This document shows positions 8,142 through 16,732 of a DNA stretch of 64,000 nt, one piece after another. Location of the stretch: contig NZ_LR134477.1 of assembly GCF_900637975.1 (NCBI RefSeq), positions 434,001 to 498,000 of the forward strand, given 5' to 3'. Below the pieces are notes generated by a model. The model searched no databases, was not told the DNA's origin, and worked only from the letters and a program-made list of their open reading frames with translations. The DNA is from Actinomyces viscosus. Its GTDB lineage: Bacteria; Actinomycetota; Actinomycetes; Actinomycetales; Actinomycetaceae. Position 1 is the first letter of the stretch; every line of letters begins with the position of its first letter. The position numbers were made by a program, and so were the translations under genes.

Positions 8142-9472
8142 CCGCCATCCGACCCGCTGCGGCCGGTGTCGAGGCGGGCCCCGTCCAGGAGGCCCGCTCC
8201 AGCCGCGGATTCCTGTACCCCGGGATGGTGGTGCCCTTCTGCCTGCTGGTCTCCTGCTTTGCCGCTTGGGGTCTGGCCGGGAACATGACTGACCCGCTGG
8301 TCAAGGTGTTCCGCTCCGTGTTCTCCATGACGAACCTGCAGTCCTCCCTGGTGCAGTCCGCCTACTACGGCGCCTACTTCTGCCTGGCGATTCCTGCGGC
8401 CTTCATCAACAGCCGCCTGGGTTACAAGGGTGGAGTCCTGATCGGGCTGGTACTGGCGGGAACCGGTGGGCTCCTGTTCATCCCGGCGGCGTACGTGATG
8501 ACCTACTCGGTCTTCCTGACCGCCCTGTTCACCCTGGCTGCTGGTCTGTCCATCCTGGAGACCAGTGCCAACCCGTTTGTGATGGCCATGGGGCCGGAGC
8601 ACAACGCCACACGGCGGCTCAACTTCGCGCAGGCCTTCAACCCTATCGGTTCCAACCTGGGGGTGCTGCTGGCCGCCCTGCTGATCCTGCCCAAGGTGAA
8701 CCCGGCTACCGCCGAGCAGCGCGCGGCCATGAGCCATGAGGCTCTGCTGGCCACTCAGAGCACCGAGCTCAGAGCCGTGATGGGCCCCTATGTCGCCCTC
8801 GGGCTGCTCTACATTCTGCTGGCCGTCATGATCGGCCGGGTCAAGGTCAAGGAGCGGCCGACGGAGTCCATGACGGGTGACAGCGGTGGTCCGGGAAGGC
8901 TCATGCGCCTGATTCGGAACAGGCGTTACAGCTTCGGGGTGGTGGCGCAGTACTTCAACGTCTCCGCGCAGACCTGTATCTGGACCTACACCCTGCACTA
9001 TGTCACCAGTGCTCTGGGCGTCTCGGATGAAGTGGCCGGTTACTGGCTTCAGGCCAGCCTGATCGTCTTCCTGGTCTTCCGTTTCCTCATGGTGGGTCTC
9101 ATGGGCAGGTACGACGCGCGCAAGCTGCTTCTGGTCATGTGCTCCATCGGAGTCGCGCTCTCCTTGTTCGCGATGGTGAGTGTGAACATTCTGGGAGTGC
9201 TCGCCATCATCTCCCTATCCGCGTGCATCTCCCTCCTGTTCCCCACCATCTACGGGGAGGCCCTGATGGGGCTGGGGGAGGACACCAAGTACGGGGCTGC
9301 CGGCCTGGTCATGGCCATCATCGGCGGAGCCACCATGCCCCTGGTGCAAAGCGCCATCATGGACCGAACCTCTGCCGCAGTGTCCTATGTCACGGTCGCT
9401 GGTTGCTTCCTGGTGGTGGCTGCCTACGGGCTCTACACGCTGCGCACACCAAGGCCCATCAGCGCAGCCTGA
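8138..9472 (+). CDS. fucP: L-fucose:H+ symporter FucP (MFS)
   Basis: Major facilitator superfamily permease for uptake of free L-fucose with protons, 444 residues and about 12 membrane helices. Family marks include AWGLAGNMTDPLVKVF, with an Asp in the first helix like E. coli FucP Asp46, and LETSANPFVMAMGP, with the transport-critical Glu in helix 4. The ATG at 8138 overlaps the fucU stop as ATGA. The frame is open further upstream inside fucU, but those residues do not look like FucP. Base composition is somewhat less GC-rich than in fucI and fucK. A bidirectional hairpin follows the gene. Confidence 0.92.
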   Translation: MTAIRPAAAGVEAGPVQEARSSRGFLYPGMVVPFCLLVSCFAAWGLAGNMTDPLVKVFRSVFSMTNLQSSLVQSAYYGAYFCLAIPAAFINSRLGYKGGVLIGLVLAGTGGLLFIPAAYVMTYSVFLTALFTLAAGLSILETSANPFVMAMGPEHNATRRLNFAQAFNPIGSNLGVLLAALLILPKVNPATAEQRAAMSHEALLATQSTELRAVMGPYVALGLLYILLAVMIGRVKVKERPTESMTGDSGGPGRLMRLIRNRRYSFGVVAQYFNVSAQTCIWTYTLHYVTSALGVSDEVAGYWLQASLIVFLVFRFLMVGLMGRYDARKLLLVMCSIGVALSLFAMVSVNILGVLAIISLSACISLLFPTIYGEALMGLGEDTKYGAAGLVMAIIGGATMPLVQSAIMDRTSAAVSYVTVAGCFLVVAAYGLYTLRTPRPISAA

Positions 9473-9509
9473 CGCGTCCATCCATCTCGGGGCACCTGCC
9501 ATCATGTTC

Positions 9510-9545
9510 TCTCTCCGCCCACTTCGTACCAAGTGGGCGGAGAGA
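9510..9545. terminator. Bidirectional hairpin between fucP and the fucosidase gene
   Basis: A perfect 15-bp stem (TCTCTCCGCCCACTT and its complement) with a 6-base loop (9525-9530) lies between the convergent fucP and GH29 genes. There is no clear U-tract. Its position between convergent stops supports termination from both sides. Confidence 0.75.
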
Positions 9546-9557
9546 AGACTGTGGGTG

Positions 9558-10886
9558 TCAGCGCAGGCGCTCGGCCAGGACGATCCCAGGGCCCAGCGCG
9601 GTGGGTGCCGCCGTGAGCAGGCCGTGGTCGCGGCTCACCCGTGTCTGCTCGTCGCCGGCCCTTGAGGAGCCCCAGTCGAACTCCTCGGGCAGACGGTCGA
9701 GCGGGATCTCGACGTCGTCCAGCGCGAAGAGCACGGCATGGTCCCCGTGAGACATGAGTCGTGCCCCCGGGAACGACCCCGTCCGATCCATGAGCTCCGG
9801 GCAGGGACGGGACAGCTCCGGCCTTGCTGCACGCATCCACGCACCTAGCCCTTGCAGGCAGGCCCGCTGGGGACCGGGAATGGTGCCGTCCGCACGCGGA
9901 CCGACATTGAGCAGAAGACGTCCTCCCCGTGAGACCACGTCGACCAGATGATGAGCGGCGGCGGCCCCGGTGAGGTACTGCCCATCACCCTCCAGCCGGT
10001 TGTAGCCGAAGGACAGCCCGATTCCGCGACAGTTCTCCCACCGGTCCGCCGCCTCAGAGCCACGCATCGCCTGGTACTCGCTGGTCTCGTAATCGGAGTG
10101 GAACCCGCCGAAGCGGTCGTTGACGACGCCCTCCGGACACAGTGCGTAGTAGTGCTCAAGCAGCGTTCCCAAGCCGTAGGAATCGAAGTTCTTGGCGCAG
10201 TCCGGCCATTCGATATCATTCCAGAAGACATCAGGGCGATATCGCTTGAACAGATCAAGACAGTGGTTGAAGATATAGCGGCCGTACTCGGGGTCAACTG
10301 TCCTCGCAAGGCGTTCCAGGTCCTTCTCGCTCACAATGACGGGAAAAGGTCGATAATGCCAGTCCACGCCACCCGAATAATACACCCCGAAACGCATTCC
10401 CGCCTTACGTGCTGCCTGAGATATCTCCTCGGTGAGGTTCCGTCGAGGGCCTCGGTGGACTGTGTTGCGCCCGTAGGTCTCAGGGGCGTCCCATAGGGTA
10501 ATGCCGTCGTGGTGCTTGGTCGTCGGGATGACGAGCCCCGCCCCGGCCTCCTTGAATAAAGAGGCCCAGTCGTCAGGGTCGAAGTGCTCTGCGTGCCACA
10601 TGTCCAGAAAGTAGTCGTATGGCAGGGACCCGTAGGTCTCTCGATGGTGTTTTCCTGCCGGACTGCCTGGAATGCGTATGGTGTTGAAGTACCACTCAGC
10701 GTAGGAGTTATGGGTGAACCACGTCTTCTCGTCGGGCTCCGTGCCAAGCTCTCCGTGAGGTTCGGCCCAACTGGGTACTGAGTATGCTCCCCAGTGAATG
10801 AAGATGCCAAGAGGGGTGTCGTCCAGCCATTTCGGTTGGTGAGTTCCCAGACGGTCCCTGTGCTGCGAAGCAGTGGGGCGATTCAT
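9558..10886 (-). CDS. Intracellular alpha-L-fucosidase, glycoside hydrolase family 29
   Basis: Retaining exo-fucosidase predicted to release L-fucose from imported fucosylated oligosaccharides. The GH29 barrel is recognisable from GIFIHWGAYSVPSWAEP near residue 28, TTKHHDGITLWDAP near 120, and VFWNDIEWP near 220, whose Asp is the probable catalytic nucleophile. LLLNVGPRADGTIP near 330 is also typical. No signal peptide is present, so the enzyme should work in the cytoplasm, matching the ABC importer genes upstream. The gene lies 3 bases after the permease stop. Base composition is clearly less GC-rich than the flanks. The acid/base residue cannot be fixed by eye. Confidence 0.92.
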   Translation of the reverse strand: MNRPTASQHRDRLGTHQPKWLDDTPLGIFIHWGAYSVPSWAEPHGELGTEPDEKTWFTHNSYAEWYFNTIRIPGSPAGKHHRETYGSLPYDYFLDMWHAEHFDPDDWASLFKEAGAGLVIPTTKHHDGITLWDAPETYGRNTVHRGPRRNLTEEISQAARKAGMRFGVYYSGGVDWHYRPFPVIVSEKDLERLARTVDPEYGRYIFNHCLDLFKRYRPDVFWNDIEWPDCAKNFDSYGLGTLLEHYYALCPEGVVNDRFGGFHSDYETSEYQAMRGSEAADRWENCRGIGLSFGYNRLEGDGQYLTGAAAAHHLVDVVSRGGRLLLNVGPRADGTIPGPQRACLQGLGAWMRAARPELSRPCPELMDRTGSFPGARLMSHGDHAVLFALDDVEIPLDRLPEEFDWGSSRAGDEQTRVSRDHGLLTAAPTALGPGIVLAERLR

Positions 10887-10889
10887 GAG

Positions 10890-11726
10890 TCAACGACCTC
10901 CGAAGGCGCCGAGGGTGACACCTTTTTCCAGCTGGCTCTGCAGGAAGGTGACAATGAAGAAGGACGGTATGACCGACATGGACACGGCGGCCATCATGGG
11001 GCCCCAGTCGGTTCCCCTCTCGCCTGAGAACATTTGAAGTCCCAGTGAGATCGTGGCCAGGTCTGCGTCATTGATGACGATAAGCGGCCACAGGAACGTG
11101 GACCAGTAGTCGATGAAGGAAAAGACTCCGACGACGAGCACCGGGGCCCTGAGTAGCGGGATAAGGATGTGCCAGAGGATCTTGAGATCGCCGGCCCCGT
11201 CGATTCTTGCCGCCTCCTCGAACTCCAGAGGCAGGCTCAGGATGAACTGTCGGATGAGGAACGCTCCGAAGGCCCCGAAGGCGAATGGAAGGATGAGGGC
11301 CGTGTAGCTGTTGACCAGTCCCAGACGTTGGAAGCCGATGTACAGGGGGATGACAAGCACCTCCTGCGGAAGTACCAGGGTTCCCAGAAACAGCATGAAC
11401 AGGTGGTCGCGGAACCGAAACCGAAGTCTGGCGAAGGCGTACGCGCTCAGTAGTGAGACCGTCATGGTCAGGGCGGCGCCGCACGTCGAGACGAGGATCG
11501 AGTTCAGGATGATGCGACCCAGGGGGATCTGGCGAGTTGCCTCGGTGTAGTTGTCCCACGCGAGGCGCGAGCCGGTGAAAGAGGCTCCGGTGGAGAACAC
11601 CTCGGACGTGGGCTTGAGGGAGGACGCCAGCATCCAGGCGAAGGGGAAGAGGAACGCTATCGCGATCAGCGTGAGTAGCGAGTAGGAAACAAGCCTGCTG
11701 ATCCTGGAGCGGTGCTCAAGAGTCAT
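10890..11726 (-). CDS. Sugar ABC transporter permease, MalG/CUT1 type
   Basis: Membrane subunit of 278 residues with six predicted helices, starting LVSYSLLTLIAIAFLFPFAWMLASS. It contains the EAA coupling loop EEAARIDGAGDLKILWHILIP (about residues 185-205), which contacts the ATPase. It pairs with the MalF-type permease upstream and overlaps it by 11 bases. Together with the binding protein it should import oligosaccharides. The adjoining GH29 gene suggests fucosylated substrates. No ATP-binding subunit lies in the locus, so a shared MsmK/UgpC-like ATPase encoded elsewhere is likely. Confidence 0.9.
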   Translation of the reverse strand: MTLEHRSRISRLVSYSLLTLIAIAFLFPFAWMLASSLKPTSEVFSTGASFTGSRLAWDNYTEATRQIPLGRIILNSILVSTCGAALTMTVSLLSAYAFARLRFRFRDHLFMLFLGTLVLPQEVLVIPLYIGFQRLGLVNSYTALILPFAFGAFGAFLIRQFILSLPLEFEEAARIDGAGDLKILWHILIPLLRAPVLVVGVFSFIDYWSTFLWPLIVINDADLATISLGLQMFSGERGTDWGPMMAAVSMSVIPSFFIVTFLQSQLEKGVTLGAFGGR

Positions 11727-12633
11727 AGTTCACCCACCTCTTCTGCTGGCTGAACTGAAGGGCTGTCAGCAGCATGACGATAACGAATAGTACCCATGCC
11801 AGGGCGGAGGCGTACCCGAGCTTGTCGAAGGAGAATCCATTGCGGTACAGGGCGAGTACGATGGTGTTCGTCGACTCTCCCGGGCCGCCTTTGGTGAGGA
11901 AGAAGGGCTGGGCGAACACCTTGAACGCCCCGATGACCGTCATCACGGTGCAGAAGAAGAAGGTGGGAGACAGGATCGGGAAGACGACCTGAAAGAATCG
12001 TCTCACTCCCGTGGCGCCATCGAGCTCGCTCGCCTCAAGAACTGAGGGATTGATCCCGTTCAGTCCGGCGGTGAGGACCACGATATTGTATCCAAGTCCC
12101 TGCCACAGGCTCATGATAACAAGGGAGGTCATCGCCAGGTTCGGGTTGTTCAACCAGGGAAGCGATGGAACTCCTATGCTGTTGAGTGCAGAGTTGACGA
12201 CTCCGTCATCATTGAGAAGGAGACGCCAGATCAGTGCGTTTCCGGCCATTGGAGTGACAACGGGGATGAAGAAGATGATACGGAGGGTGCGGGAGAACCT
12301 GCTGGGCAGGTGCTGCAGCCAGTAGGATATCCCGGTGGAGATGATGAGGTTGGCCGCCGTATACAGGAGCGCAAATACTACCGTGTTCCTGAGGATTGTG
12401 TAGAAGGCCGGATCCTCGCCTGAGAACATTCGTCGATAGTTTTCAACGCCTATGAACTCCGAGGTTCCTAGGAGTGACCATGAGAACAATGAGATGATCA
12501 GCGATGCGATCAGGGGAATGGCGATGAATATGATGAATCCGGTCATTCCGGGTGCCAGGTACGCGAGAACACGTAGTCTGCTCCGGAGACCTCCACGGTT
12601 CCCGCGGCTTTCCGCGACGGTGGCTGTTCCCAT
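11716..12633 (-). CDS. Sugar ABC transporter permease, MalF/CUT1 type
   Basis: Membrane subunit of about 305 residues. It starts MGTATVAESRGNRGGL and continues into helix LAYLAPGMTGFIIFIAIPLIASLI. The EAA loop is EASELDGATGVRRFFQVVFPILSP near residues 205-228. The start at 12633 is chosen because it overlaps the stop of the binding-protein gene (TGATG) and the frame upstream encodes non-homologous residues. It is the second of four minus-strand genes: binding protein, MalF, MalG, GH29. Less GC-rich than chromosomal neighbours. Confidence 0.9.
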   Translation of the reverse strand: MGTATVAESRGNRGGLRSRLRVLAYLAPGMTGFIIFIAIPLIASLIISLFSWSLLGTSEFIGVENYRRMFSGEDPAFYTILRNTVVFALLYTAANLIISTGISYWLQHLPSRFSRTLRIIFFIPVVTPMAGNALIWRLLLNDDGVVNSALNSIGVPSLPWLNNPNLAMTSLVIMSLWQGLGYNIVVLTAGLNGINPSVLEASELDGATGVRRFFQVVFPILSPTFFFCTVMTVIGAFKVFAQPFFLTKGGPGESTNTIVLALYRNGFSFDKLGYASALAWVLFVIVMLLTALQFSQQKRWVNYDS

Positions 12634-13883
12634 CAGCCGGCACTTTCTTGCAGGTCCTTGAGGATGTCCGCAGCGGTGCGCGAGCCTCGATAGCCCTCGG
12701 GGCTGTACTGGGTGAATGAGGTCACGATCTGGTTCCAGTTGGCCGGTGTGACCAGGGGGGTGCCATGGTCCAGGAGGTACTTGATCGCATCGACGCTCCC
12801 GGCCGGCTTGCCCTCGGCCCATCCGTCGATCTGGGAGCTGATGGATGGCACCGTACCGCGGGTGCGTGCCACCTTGCCGACGACCTCGGGGCTGACCAGC
12901 TTCATAATGTTCTTGAACGCGGCGTCCTTGTCCGGGCAATTCTTGCCGATACCGAAGCCCGATCCCTGGATGACGCCGACGGACTGCCCGGAGTCGCTGG
13001 GGATGACGCACACACCCAGGTTCTCGCCGAGCTGCTCGGCGAAGGTTGAGTACATCCAGGGGCCGTCGATGAGGGAGGCGGCCTGACCGGACGTGAAGGC
13101 GCCCTGGGCAACCTCGTCGCCGTCCGAGGCGGAGGGTGCCTTGGCGTAGCCGTTCACGGCAGCAAGATCGAAAGCCTTCTGAACCGATGAGACGAAGGTG
13201 GCGGAGGTCAGGGAGAGGTTGCCCTTGTCGTCGAGAGCGGTGGCACCGTTGGCGTAGGCGAATGCTCCGGGGGCGGTGTCCATGAGGCTCGGCTTGATGG
13301 CCATGCCGACCTTGCCGTCAGTGGTCAGGGACTTCATGTCCGACAGGAACTGCTCGTAGGTGTATCCGGTTGTCGGCTCCGTGAGGCCCGCTGCGCTGAA
13401 GGACTGTCGGTTGTAGAACATGACGCAGGGTTCGGCGTCGTAGGGGAGCGCGTAAAGCTTGCCGTCCACCGTCATGCCCTCAATCATGGCCTTGTTGAAG
13501 ACTGACGTGTCGACCCCGTGCGTCTTGATGAGATCGTCCAGCGGCTCCATGATGCCGACGAGCTCCTTCGTCCGGGCTGCCTGCGTGGTCAGGATCCCCG
13601 GAGCGTCGGCGGCCGTCATCCGAGTCTTCGCCTTCGTGAAGTAGTCGTTGTAGCTGGGACCTGAGAAGTCGAGCTTGAAGTCGGGGTCGGTCTCTTTGAC
13701 GGCGTCGACGAAGGCCTGCCACTGGGCGCGGTCCGACTCGCTGGACACCCAGGTGAACATCTGGGTCGGGGCGTTGTCGTTCTTGCTCTTGCCCGATGAG
13801 CACGATGACAACAGGGCTGCTCCTGCTCCGCTCAGGAGCGATGCTGAGATGAGGGTACGGCGGGAGAGTGATGCTGGGGTCAC
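12633..13883 (-). CDS. Sugar ABC transporter substrate-binding lipoprotein
   Basis: Family 1 extracellular solute-binding protein of 416 residues. The N-terminus has twin arginines (residues 8-9), a short hydrophobic stretch and a lipobox ending LLSSC at Cys28, so it is a membrane-anchored lipoprotein, possibly exported by Tat. The mature part shows typical family features such as NDYFTKAKTRMTAAD, ALPYDAEPCVMFYNR and AASLIDGPWMYST. It should capture a (fucosylated) oligosaccharide and deliver it to the two permeases. It is the first gene of the ABC-GH29 operon, with a good promoter about 95-120 bases upstream. Confidence 0.9.
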   Translation of the reverse strand: MTPASLSRRTLISASLLSGAGAALLSSCSSGKSKNDNAPTQMFTWVSSESDRAQWQAFVDAVKETDPDFKLDFSGPSYNDYFTKAKTRMTAADAPGILTTQAARTKELVGIMEPLDDLIKTHGVDTSVFNKAMIEGMTVDGKLYALPYDAEPCVMFYNRQSFSAAGLTEPTTGYTYEQFLSDMKSLTTDGKVGMAIKPSLMDTAPGAFAYANGATALDDKGNLSLTSATFVSSVQKAFDLAAVNGYAKAPSASDGDEVAQGAFTSGQAASLIDGPWMYSTFAEQLGENLGVCVIPSDSGQSVGVIQGSGFGIGKNCPDKDAAFKNIMKLVSPEVVGKVARTRGTVPSISSQIDGWAEGKPAGSVDAIKYLLDHGTPLVTPANWNQIVTSFTQYSPEGYRGSRTAADILKDLQESAG

Positions 13884-13970
13884 GGTCTTCTCTCTTCGTT
13901 GAGCGAGCGGGGCTGCCTCGTTGCTGCTGCCGCTGGGGTCCGACGGCCTCGTCGGAACTGGTGGATGATG

Positions 13971-14005
13971 GCGCTCACATTAGTTGAGTCACAGAAAGGT
14001 GTCAA
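13971..14005 (-). promoter_or_regulatory. Promoter and candidate operator of the fucose ABC-GH29 operon
   Basis: On the minus strand a perfect -35 TTGACA (14000-14005) is followed by a 17-base spacer and TAATGT (13977-13982) as -10. The 11-mer GCGCTCACATT (13971-13981), identical to the one after the fucI promoter, overlaps the -10. A repressor there would block initiation. The rest of the 377-base gap (14006-14260) holds no other feature I can support. Confidence 0.55.
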
Positions 14006-14260
14006 GCCTCACTGCTTGCTGAATCGTTGGCAATCAAGCGGAATTAGCGGGATTTTATGGATAGTCGAGGAGGTTCTCGAAGGCGTCACGATCATGGGTG
14101 ACGAGAGGAGAGTGAGCGCTGACATCGTTGCTCCTGCCTCCCCTGCTCATCAGTTGCTGCACAGTCGTGCGCCGTGCGGGGTGGTTGCGGGTGCGCTCGG
14201 CCTGGTGGCCGTGTCTCAACTGGGGCTCTACCGGATGCCGATCCTGAGGAGGGGCGTGGC

Positions 14261-15259
14261 TCAGGCCCCCGCCGTTGACGACCTGACGACTAGCTGCGGC
14301 TCGAGAGAGATGCTGTGGGGCTGCTCGCCGCCGACGAGCTCGTCGGACAGGCTCAGCGAGGCCCGCCCCAGGGCGTCGAAGTCCTGCGTGATGCTCGACA
14401 GGGACGGAGTCGCCCACCGTGCCAGGGGAATGTCGTCGAAGCCGATGACGGCGACGTCGTCGGGGATCCGCACGCCGGCGGCGAGCAGCTCGTGGCACAG
14501 GCCCAGGGCGATGTCATCGTTGCCGGCGAAGACGGCGTCGGGCAGACCGCTGTCGAGCAGGCGCCGAGCGACCCTGGCGCCGGCGTCTCCCGTCCAGGAG
14601 TCCGTTCCCACCCAGCGACCAGGGACTCCGGCCTCGGCGCACACCGCCTGGTAGGCGGCGAGCCGCTCGGAGGCGTCCTGCCACGACAGGTCCCCGGTGA
14701 CATGGAGCGGTCGTGTGCGCCCCTGGGCGAGAAGATGCTCTGTCGCCAACCTGGCCCCCATCGCCTGGTCGATGGAGACGGTCGATAGCGCGGAGAACTC
14801 GTGCTGACCCGAGATGATGGCAACGACAGGGCCTCGGTGGCGCTGAGACGACAGGACGGCAAGAACGTCGGCGCGCTGGGCGAGGACGACGGTGGCGGCA
14901 ACACGGTGGCCGTGAAGATGGGCAAGGGCCTCCTTGACCGAATCCGGCGATCCGTCGTCAGCGGTGGCGAGAACGAACGTGTCTCCCCGCTCACGAACGG
15001 CCCTGGCGATTGCGGAGAAGGTGGAGGCCATGCCGTGGGAGAGCCCGGCGGTCAGAAGGATCCCGACGGCCCCCGAGGATCCCGACGCCAGCAGACGTGC
15101 GGCAAGATTGGGCTCGTAGCCCAGTGCCTGGACGGCCGTCAGCACCTTCTGACGCGTCTCAGGGCGGACCGACGGGTGGTTGTTGAGCACGCGGGAGACG
15201 GTCTGAGACGAGACTCCGACTGCGTCAGCCACGTCACTGAGAGTCACGCGTGTGGGCAC
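14261..15259 (-). CDS. LacI-family transcriptional regulator, probable fucose-locus repressor
   Basis: A 332-residue regulator. The N-terminal helix-turn-helix VTLSDVADAVGVSSQTVSRV (residues 5-24) is followed by the hinge helix PNLAARLLASG and a periplasmic-binding-protein-like effector domain (GNDDIALGLCHELLAAGVRIP, VIGFDDIPLARW). The GTG at 15259 (VPTRVTLSDV) places the HTH at the correct distance from the N-terminus; the upstream open frame is unlike the family. It lies immediately upstream of the ABC-GH29 operon in the same direction. It is the obvious candidate to bind the shared GCGCTCACATT elements. The effector is unknown, possibly fucose or a fucosyl-oligosaccharide. Confidence 0.85.
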   Translation of the reverse strand: MPTRVTLSDVADAVGVSSQTVSRVLNNHPSVRPETRQKVLTAVQALGYEPNLAARLLASGSSGAVGILLTAGLSHGMASTFSAIARAVRERGDTFVLATADDGSPDSVKEALAHLHGHRVAATVVLAQRADVLAVLSSQRHRGPVVAIISGQHEFSALSTVSIDQAMGARLATEHLLAQGRTRPLHVTGDLSWQDASERLAAYQAVCAEAGVPGRWVGTDSWTGDAGARVARRLLDSGLPDAVFAGNDDIALGLCHELLAAGVRIPDDVAVIGFDDIPLARWATPSLSSITQDFDALGRASLSLSDELVGGEQPHSISLEPQLVVRSSTAGA

Positions 15260-15410
15260 ATGAGAAATATTAGCAGCGCCTTCGCGCAGTTCTGAGATAT
15301 CGGCGGCCGCCAGGTTCGAGAGGCGTCGTGCTGTCGTGCAGCGTGAGAGCGGGCGCGCCGTTGAGCAGGACAACGCGGCGCGCGTCCCGCACGGCGACAC
15401 GCCCAGCCAG

Positions 15411-15416
15411 TAGCGT
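15411..15416 (+). promoter_or_regulatory. Putative leaderless -10 element for coaD
   Basis: TAGCGT sits 6 bases before the coaD ATG at 15423, with no ribosome-binding site between. This fits a leaderless transcript. Confidence 0.4.
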
Positions 15417-15422
15417 GGCCGC

Positions 15423-16019
15423 ATGAGCCTGGCCGTCTACCCCGGAAGCTTCGACCCCCTCACCCTGGGGCACGTCGATATCGCCGCCCGCGCGACCACG
15501 CTCTTCGACGTCGTCGTCATCGGTATCGCCCACAACGCGGCCAAGGCCGGGCGCCACCTGCTCGACGTCGAGGAACGCCTGTCCCTGGCCAGGGCCTCCA
15601 CCTCCCACCTGCCCGGCGTCGAGGTGGACCTCGTCCCCGGGCTGCTGGCCGACTACTGCCGCCGGCGCGGCGCGAACGCCGTCATCAAGGGGCTGCGCAA
15701 CGGCAGCGACCTCGATGCCGAGCTGCCCATGGCGCTGCTCAACCGGGACCTGGGCGCCCCCGAGACCGTCTTCCTGGCCGCCTCGCCCGCCCACGCCCAC
15801 ATCTCCTCCTCCCTCGTCAAGGACGTCGCCGGCTACGGTCGGGACGTCTCCGCACTCGTCCCACCCGCCGTCGCCCACGCCCTGGAGGCCCGGATCGCCG
15901 CCGGAGCGCCACAGCCCGTTCCGCAGGGTGGCGCCCCAGGCCCCGTCCGGAGCGTCCCATCCGGAACCCCGCCAGGCCGCTTCGTCGGCGCCGACCACAC
16001 ACGAGAGGACCTACCGTGA
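15423..16019 (+). CDS. coaD: Phosphopantetheine adenylyltransferase
   Basis: Transfers AMP from ATP to 4'-phosphopantetheine to give dephospho-CoA, the penultimate step of coenzyme A synthesis. The nucleotidyltransferase fold is shown by VYPGSFDPLTLGH (residues 5-17, with the T/HxGH motif) and ISSSLVKD near residue 122, the ISSTxxR equivalent. The core ends near residue 160. A Pro/Gly-rich tail of about 35 residues extends beyond the usual length of about 160, overlapping the next start as GTGA. It is first in an apparent coaD/SepIVA-like/DUF177/rnc/mutM cluster. Confidence 0.95.
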   Translation: MSLAVYPGSFDPLTLGHVDIAARATTLFDVVVIGIAHNAAKAGRHLLDVEERLSLARASTSHLPGVEVDLVPGLLADYCRRRGANAVIKGLRNGSDLDAELPMALLNRDLGAPETVFLAASPAHAHISSSLVKDVAGYGRDVSALVPPAVAHALEARIAAGAPQPVPQGGAPGPVRSVPSGTPPGRFVGADHTREDLP

Positions 16020-16567
16020 CGACCAGCCGCGATGCCGGAGACGACCTGCTGCACATCCTCGATGAGCTCGACGAGCTCATCACCAACGCACGCTCCATGC
16101 CGATGAGCGCCTCGGCGATCGTCAACCGGGAGGCCGCCCAGCACCTCATCGATCGGGCACGCGACGCGGTTCCCACCGCCGTCCACCGCGCCGAGAAGAT
16201 CGTCGCCGATGCCGACGCCGTCCTGGCCGAGGGCCGGGCCGAGTCCGAGCGGCTCGTCCAGTACGCCCAGGAGGAGTCCGAGCGCCTGGTGGCCGGCGAG
16301 AACATCGTGCGCATGGCCAACGACCGGGCCGACAGCATCGTGGCGGCGGCCGAGGACAAGGCCGCCTCCCTGCGCCACGGGGCCGACGAGTACTCCGACA
16401 GGGCCCTGGCCTCCCTGGAGGCCGAGGTCGCCAAGGTCGCCGAGCAGATCCGCGCCGGCCGTGAGGTCCTGGCCGGTCGTCTGGGCGGCGGCATGGACCA
16501 GTCGGTGGAGGTTCAGGAGCCCGTCCGCCGCCGCTCCGGCTGGTCCGTGGACCCCTCCGCCCGCTGA
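16016..16567 (+). CDS. DivIVA-like coiled-coil protein, probable SepIVA homologue
   Basis: A 183-residue, Ala/Glu/Arg-rich protein that is almost wholly helical after residue 10 (AEKIVADADAVLAEGRAESERLVQYAQEE and following). This indicates a long coiled coil like DivIVA or ATP-synthase b-type sequences. In mycobacteria the gene next to DUF177 and rnc is sepIVA, a DivIVA-domain factor of the divisome and polar envelope synthesis. The same neighbours and size here support that assignment. It overlaps coaD by 4 bases. Function is inferred from synteny and composition. Confidence 0.65.
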   Translation: MTTSRDAGDDLLHILDELDELITNARSMPMSASAIVNREAAQHLIDRARDAVPTAVHRAEKIVADADAVLAEGRAESERLVQYAQEESERLVAGENIVRMANDRADSIVAAAEDKAASLRHGADEYSDRALASLEAEVAKVAEQIRAGREVLAGRLGGGMDQSVEVQEPVRRRSGWSVDPSAR

Positions 16568-16732
16568 GCCTCCGGTGCCCTCACCCCACCGGGTACGCTC
16601 GCGCCAGACAACTGTCCATCACCTCGCCCGCCACCGGTCCGGTGCTGCGCCCGCCCCGGCCCACCAGCACATCGCGGCCCAGCACAGACACCCCGTTGGA
16701 CGCGGCGCGGTCAACCAGCAGTGGAGGAAACC

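Noticed and set aside
13899..14654. 251-codon plus-strand frame over the ABC promoter and LacI 3' end
   Set aside because: It overlaps the LacI coding region antisense and the promoter region, has no recognisable domain and no good ribosome-binding site.
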